Below, one piece after another: positions 60,855 to 64,000 of a stretch of DNA of 64,000 bases. This DNA comes from BM003 sp963783695 (GTDB lineage Bacteria > Pseudomonadota > Gammaproteobacteria > Steroidobacterales > BM003). The position numbers and the translations under genes were made by a program. The notes below the pieces were generated by a model that had not been told where the DNA came from, ran no database searches, and worked only from the letters and a program-made list of their open reading frames with translations. The stretch is taken from the NCBI GenBank assembly GCA_963783695.1, contig CAWAOM010000006.1, positions 248,001 through 312,000 of the forward strand, written 5' to 3'. How positions within the stretch are numbered: the stretch's first letter is position 1; the number at the start of each line of letters is the position of its first letter.

Positions 60855-61639
60855 CGCACCGGCCGCGCAAGCGTTTCGGTCAGCATTTTCTCCATGATCC
60901 CGGCATCATCCAGCGGATCGTCGACACGATCGGCGCCACCGCGGGCGAACATATCGTTGAAATCGGCCCGGGCCTTGGCGCGATCACGCAACTGTTGCTG
61001 CGCCAGACCGGCAGCCTCGATGCAGTGGAGCTCGACCGTGACCTGATTCCACGCCTGACCGCCCGATGCGCCGGACTCGGAGATTTGCGCATCCACCAGG
61101 CGGATGCCCTGGAGTTCGACTTTTGCGCACTTGCGCCGGCGCAGGAAAAGCTCAGGATTGTCGGCAACTTACCCTACAACGTCTCCACGCCGCTGTTGTT
61201 CCGCCTCGTCAAACAGCGCGAGTGTATTCAGGACATGCATTTCATGCTCCAGAAGGAAGTGGTCGAACGAATTGCGGCGGCGCCGGGGAACAAACGCTAC
61301 GGCCGCCTGACGATCATGCTTGCGATCTACTTCGAGGCCGAGCCACTGTTTCATATTGGGCCCGGTGCGTTCAATCCGCCACCCAGGGTGGAGTCCGCGT
61401 TCCTGCGTCTGGCGCCGCATGCGGTTGCCCCGCCCGCCCCGTCCGATCCGCACCGCTTTGCCGATGTCGTACGCCAGGCGTTTTCGTTCCGCCGCAAAAC
61501 GTTGCGTAACGCACTCGCAGGCTTCGCTACACCGGCACAACTCGAGCAACTGGGCATCGACCCCGGCGACCGCCCCGAGCGGCTCGCGCCGGGCGATTTC
61601 GTGCGGGTCGCGAACCTGGCCCCGGCCAGCGGTGATTGA
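60851..61639 (+). CDS. rsmA: 16S rRNA adenine dimethyltransferase
   Basis: The 262-residue KsgA/RsmA methylates A1518/A1519. It has the KRFGQHFLHDPGIIQRIVD start, EIGPGLGAITQLLL SAM motif and NLPYNVSTPLLF catalytic motif, then the basic FSFRRKTLRNAL C-terminal element. It follows pdxA by overlap. Confidence 0.95.
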   Translation: MTHRPRKRFGQHFLHDPGIIQRIVDTIGATAGEHIVEIGPGLGAITQLLLRQTGSLDAVELDRDLIPRLTARCAGLGDLRIHQADALEFDFCALAPAQEKLRIVGNLPYNVSTPLLFRLVKQRECIQDMHFMLQKEVVERIAAAPGNKRYGRLTIMLAIYFEAEPLFHIGPGAFNPPPRVESAFLRLAPHAVAPPAPSDPHRFADVVRQAFSFRRKTLRNALAGFATPAQLEQLGIDPGDRPERLAPGDFVRVANLAPASGD

Positions 61640-61709
61640 GACAGGTTTGCGGCCAGACTGCGGCGCGACTCGGTATACTGGGGTCGGTGCAAAGGAGCGG
61701 TGGCATCAC

Positions 61710-62144
61710 ATGTCTGACTACAAGCGAATACTGGCCGTTGTCGATCTAACCGGGGACAGCGATACGATCATTCGCCGGGCAAACCAGGTCGCACACCGGC
61801 TCGGCGCAGAGCTGGCACTGCTACACGTGGTCGAGTACGTGCCGGTCGAGCCCATGGGCGAGGCGTTGATGCCGGCGATTGATATCGAGAAGGATCTCGT
61901 GCGCAACGCCAGGGAAAGACTCGATGCGCTGTCGCGGAGCCACCATCTTGGTGAAGCGCGCGGGCGCGTGGAAGTCGGCACCATTAAAGGTGAGGTTATG
62001 CGGGTCGTCGATGAAGACACTATCGACCTGGTCGTCGTCGGCAGCCATGAACGGCATGGCCTTGCCTTGCTGCGCCATGGCACTGAGGACGCGGTTCTGC
62101 ACGGCGCTCCGTGCGACGTGCTGGCGGTCCGACTCGATGACTGA
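61710..62144 (+). CDS. Universal stress protein
   Basis: The 144-residue UspA-type protein starts MSDYKRILAVVDLTGDSD and ends with the nucleotide loop VVGSHERHGLALLRHGTEDAVLH region then APCDVLAVR. USPs bind ATP or dimerise in stress. It sits between ksgA and apaG, where E. coli has none; 70 bp after ksgA. ATG 61710 has AGGAG 12 nt upstream. Confidence 0.85.
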   Translation: MSDYKRILAVVDLTGDSDTIIRRANQVAHRLGAELALLHVVEYVPVEPMGEALMPAIDIEKDLVRNARERLDALSRSHHLGEARGRVEVGTIKGEVMRVVDEDTIDLVVVGSHERHGLALLRHGTEDAVLHGAPCDVLAVRLDD

Positions 62145-62163
62145 GCGAAGGCAAGGGAGCTAT

Positions 62164-62553
62164 ATGAGCGATAGAAAGGATTTGGGATACGACGTCGATG
62201 TCGCGGTCAAAACGCAGTTTATCCGCAACCAATCCGACCCCGATTCACGTCGTTTCGTATTTGCCTACACGATCACGATCACCAATAGCGGTGAGGTGCC
62301 GGCCAAACTCCTCACCCGCCACTGGATCATCACCGACGCCGACGGCCGCAAGCAGGAAGTCCGCGGCGAGGGTGTCGTCGGCGAGCATCCGCACCTGAAA
62401 CCCGGCGAGTCTTTTCGTTACACCAGCGGGGCTGCGATTGAAACACCGGTTGGCAGCATGGAGGGTAGCTACCAGATGCTGGCCGACGACGGGCATCACT
62501 TCGAAGCGCCGATATCTCCGTTCACGCTGGCAGTGCCCGGCACCCTGCACTGA
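62164..62553 (+). CDS. apaG: ApaG protein
   Basis: The 129-residue protein is an immunoglobulin-like beta fold (FVFAYTITITNSGEVPAKLL, RHWIITDADGRKQEVRGEGVVGEHP, SGAAIETPVGSMEGSYQ). It is co-transcribed with apaH; its function is not settled. GGGAG lies 4-5 nt before the ATG at 62164. It is 19 bp after the universal stress gene. Confidence 0.93.
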   Translation: MSDRKDLGYDVDVAVKTQFIRNQSDPDSRRFVFAYTITITNSGEVPAKLLTRHWIITDADGRKQEVRGEGVVGEHPHLKPGESFRYTSGAAIETPVGSMEGSYQMLADDGHHFEAPISPFTLAVPGTLH

Positions 62554-62574
62554 CGGTCACGGTATTCCCGTATC

Positions 62575-63414
62575 GTGAGCATTTACGCTGTTGGCGATAT
62601 CCAGGGTTGTGCGACTGCGCTGCGCCGGCTGCTGGATAAAATTCAGTTTGACCCGGCCACCGATAAGTTGTGGATAACCGGCGACCTCGTCAATCGCGGA
62701 CCGGAATCGCTGCAAGCACTGCGCCTCGTTCGAAGTCTCGGCGACAGTGCGGTTACCGTGCTGGGCAATCACGACCTGCACTTGCTCGCAATCGCCGCCG
62801 GCGTCAAGTCGCTGCAGAGCCAGCCAACCCTCGCGCCGGTTATCCGGTCGCAAGATTGCGATGAATTGCTGCACTGGCTGCGCCACCTGCCGCTCGCCCA
62901 CTACGACCCGACGGTCGGGGTCCTGATGGTGCACGCCGGCCTGGCACCGCAATGGTCACTGCAAGCCGCGCTCGGCTATGCCGGGGAGGTCGAGCGCGAA
63001 CTTGCCGGGCCTGACTATCGCGATCTGTTGAAGAATATGTATGGCAACAAGCCAAACCGCTGGAGTGACAAGTTGCGTGGATATGACCGGCTTCGCTTCA
63101 TCATCAACTGTTTTACCCGGCTGCGCTTTTGCGATCGCAAAGGACGCCTCGACCTCGGTCCGGCCTGTGCGCCCGCGGACGCGCCGTCCAGGCTCATGCC
63201 ATGGTTCCGGGTAAAAAATCGCGCGAGCGCGGACACACCGATCGTCTTCGGCCACTGGTCCGCTCTGGGGCTACTCCAGGAACCGCGCCTGCTCGGCCTC
63301 GATACCGGCTGCGTGTGGGGGCGAAACCTGACTGCCGCGCGCATTGATGCGGACGGTGTCGGCGGTCTCTGGTGCGTTGATTGCGCCGGTCTTGGCGCTG
63401 CAAATGCCCGCTGA
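62575..63414 (+). CDS. apaH: Symmetrical bis(5'-nucleosyl)-tetraphosphatase
   Basis: The 279-residue metallophosphatase cleaves Ap4A and can remove Np4 RNA caps. Motifs: VGDIQGCATALRRLL, TGDLVNRGPESL, GNHDLHLLA, and GHWSALGL. GTG start 21 bp after apaG. It ends the lptD-apaH run. Confidence 0.95.
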   Translation: MSIYAVGDIQGCATALRRLLDKIQFDPATDKLWITGDLVNRGPESLQALRLVRSLGDSAVTVLGNHDLHLLAIAAGVKSLQSQPTLAPVIRSQDCDELLHWLRHLPLAHYDPTVGVLMVHAGLAPQWSLQAALGYAGEVERELAGPDYRDLLKNMYGNKPNRWSDKLRGYDRLRFIINCFTRLRFCDRKGRLDLGPACAPADAPSRLMPWFRVKNRASADTPIVFGHWSALGLLQEPRLLGLDTGCVWGRNLTAARIDADGVGGLWCVDCAGLGAANAR

Positions 63415-63534
63415 AGGCGACGCATAGGGATAACTCAGCGGCGCATTCGGACATGATCCGGTATCCGTGCAGCCCTAGTATCTCCTCCACCAGGAACAGC
63501 CAATCGCGGCTGAATGGAGCAAGGAGACACGACC

Positions 63535-63918
63535 ATGAACAGATTTCAGATGGCCGAGGTGCTCAGCCACTGCGCGGATTGGCTTTTCGGCGATATCAAA
63601 CGCATCAAGGACGAATTCATCGAGCTCGAGGCGGGATACATCGATCTTCTGATCGAGCGCCGGGAGAGCCCGTTACTTGCGGTAAAAGTTAACAGTGGCC
63701 ATGCATCGCCGCTGATAGTCGACGAAGCGCGGCGCTGTGCCGTGGAACTGCAACAGCGCACCGGTCATCCTATTTCACCCTGCGTCGTGGCAAACAGCAT
63801 CCCCGCGAGCGTTCGCAGGCATGCGACAGCGCACGGGGTGGAGATGCTCGCCGTGCCGGTGCAGCAGTTCGAGGCACTCGCGGTGGAGACCGGGCTCAGA
63901 CAGCCGCGCGCCGCCTGA
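63535..63918 (+). CDS. Small Mrr-like protein, possible degenerate PD-(D/E)xK nuclease fold
   Basis: The 127-residue protein is not firmly recognised. ELEAGYIDLLIERRESPLLAVKV resembles the D...xVK core of Mrr/restriction endonuclease-like folds (D37, K51), and CVVANSIPASVRRHATAHGVEML resembles their C-terminal half. The usual glutamate or glutamine before the lysine is alanine-valine, so activity may be lost. ATG 63535 has GGAG 8 nt upstream; GTG/ATG further up is less likely. It stands alone 120 bp after apaH. Confidence 0.5.
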   Translation: MNRFQMAEVLSHCADWLFGDIKRIKDEFIELEAGYIDLLIERRESPLLAVKVNSGHASPLIVDEARRCAVELQQRTGHPISPCVVANSIPASVRRHATAHGVEMLAVPVQQFEALAVETGLRQPRAA

Positions 63919-63936
63919 TCATTTCCTGCCAATCCG

Positions 63937-63972
63937 GCCGCCCGCGAAGACAATCACGCTTTCGCGGGCGGC
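63937..63972. terminator. Strong hairpin after the Mrr-like gene
   Basis: A perfect 12-bp stem (GCCGCCCGCGAA / TTCGCGGGCGGC) with a 12-nt loop lies 18 bp after the stop. The following TGCTATTAC is only a weak T tract, so termination is plausible but not certain. Confidence 0.5.
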
Positions 63973-64000
63973 TGCTATTACAATTGGGGCTCAGGCTGTT

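Noticed and set aside
1..64000. CRISPR arrays, insertion sequences, prophage or rRNA genes
   Set aside because: No regularly spaced repeats, transposase or integrase ORFs, or rRNA sequences were recognised in the window.

Overview
The window is a high-GC stretch of a gammaproteobacterial chromosome. It is mostly core genes in conserved blocks (lolB-ispE-prs-rplY-pth-ychF opposite hemA-prfA; gatCAB opposite mreBCD-mrdA-rodA; lptD-surA-pdxA-ksgA-apaG-apaH), with a lipid and branched-chain catabolic region on the left. LptD, LolB and SurA indicate an outer membrane. A wax ester synthase/DGAT, four acyl-CoA-type oxidoreductases and a leucine degradation cluster suggest an aerobic heterotroph that can store neutral lipid. 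I cannot name the genus. No rRNA, insertion sequence, prophage or CRISPR array was seen.

Layout. 1-3.1 kb: a truncated aspartate kinase converges on a minus-strand group (FAD-linked oxidase, small helical protein, GIY-YIG nuclease) preceded by a well-formed class I cyclic-di-GMP riboswitch. 3.4-12.6 kb: acyl-CoA dehydrogenases, a PlsC-type acyltransferase, an SDR, an M20 peptidase, a WS/DGAT with a histone-like lysine-rich tail, an alpha/beta hydrolase and a PrsW-like protease. 12.6-13.3 kb: an AT-rich gene-free stretch with a cluster of DnaA boxes. 13.3-18.7 kb: liuR-liuA-liuB-liuD for leucine/isovalerate degradation, with two matching LiuR-type operators. 18.8-26.9 kb: a minus-strand housekeeping run with tRNA-Met and tRNA-Gln. 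26.9-35 kb: hemA-prfA, then three sulfur amino-acid genes set between prfA and prmC, then a small membrane protein and ppiB. 35-40.7 kb: an ArsR-methyltransferase regulator (SahR-like) with metF and metH behind an AT-rich palindrome. 40.7-45 kb: hslO and gatBAC. 45-55.5 kb: the elongasome operon mreBCD-mrdA-rodA-mltB-rlpA-dacA-dat-ybeD-lipB. 55.5-64 kb: murU, then lptD-surA-pdxA-ksgA-usp-apaG-apaH and a small Mrr-like protein.

How it fits together. MreB/C/D, PBP2, RodA, MltB, RlpA and DacA build and trim the lateral wall, and a MurU-like enzyme may recycle it. LolB, LptD and SurA build the outer membrane. ArsR-MTase/MetF/MetH plus CBS/CGL-type enzymes handle methionine and cysteine interconversion. 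LiuR-controlled genes, the acyl-CoA dehydrogenases and the WS/DGAT link amino-acid and fatty-acid catabolism to storage lipid. The most unusual element is the c-di-GMP riboswitch in front of an FAD oxidase, with a possible 57-codon leader ORF between them. Start sites were reassigned where a Shine-Dalgarno sequence and family length agreed.
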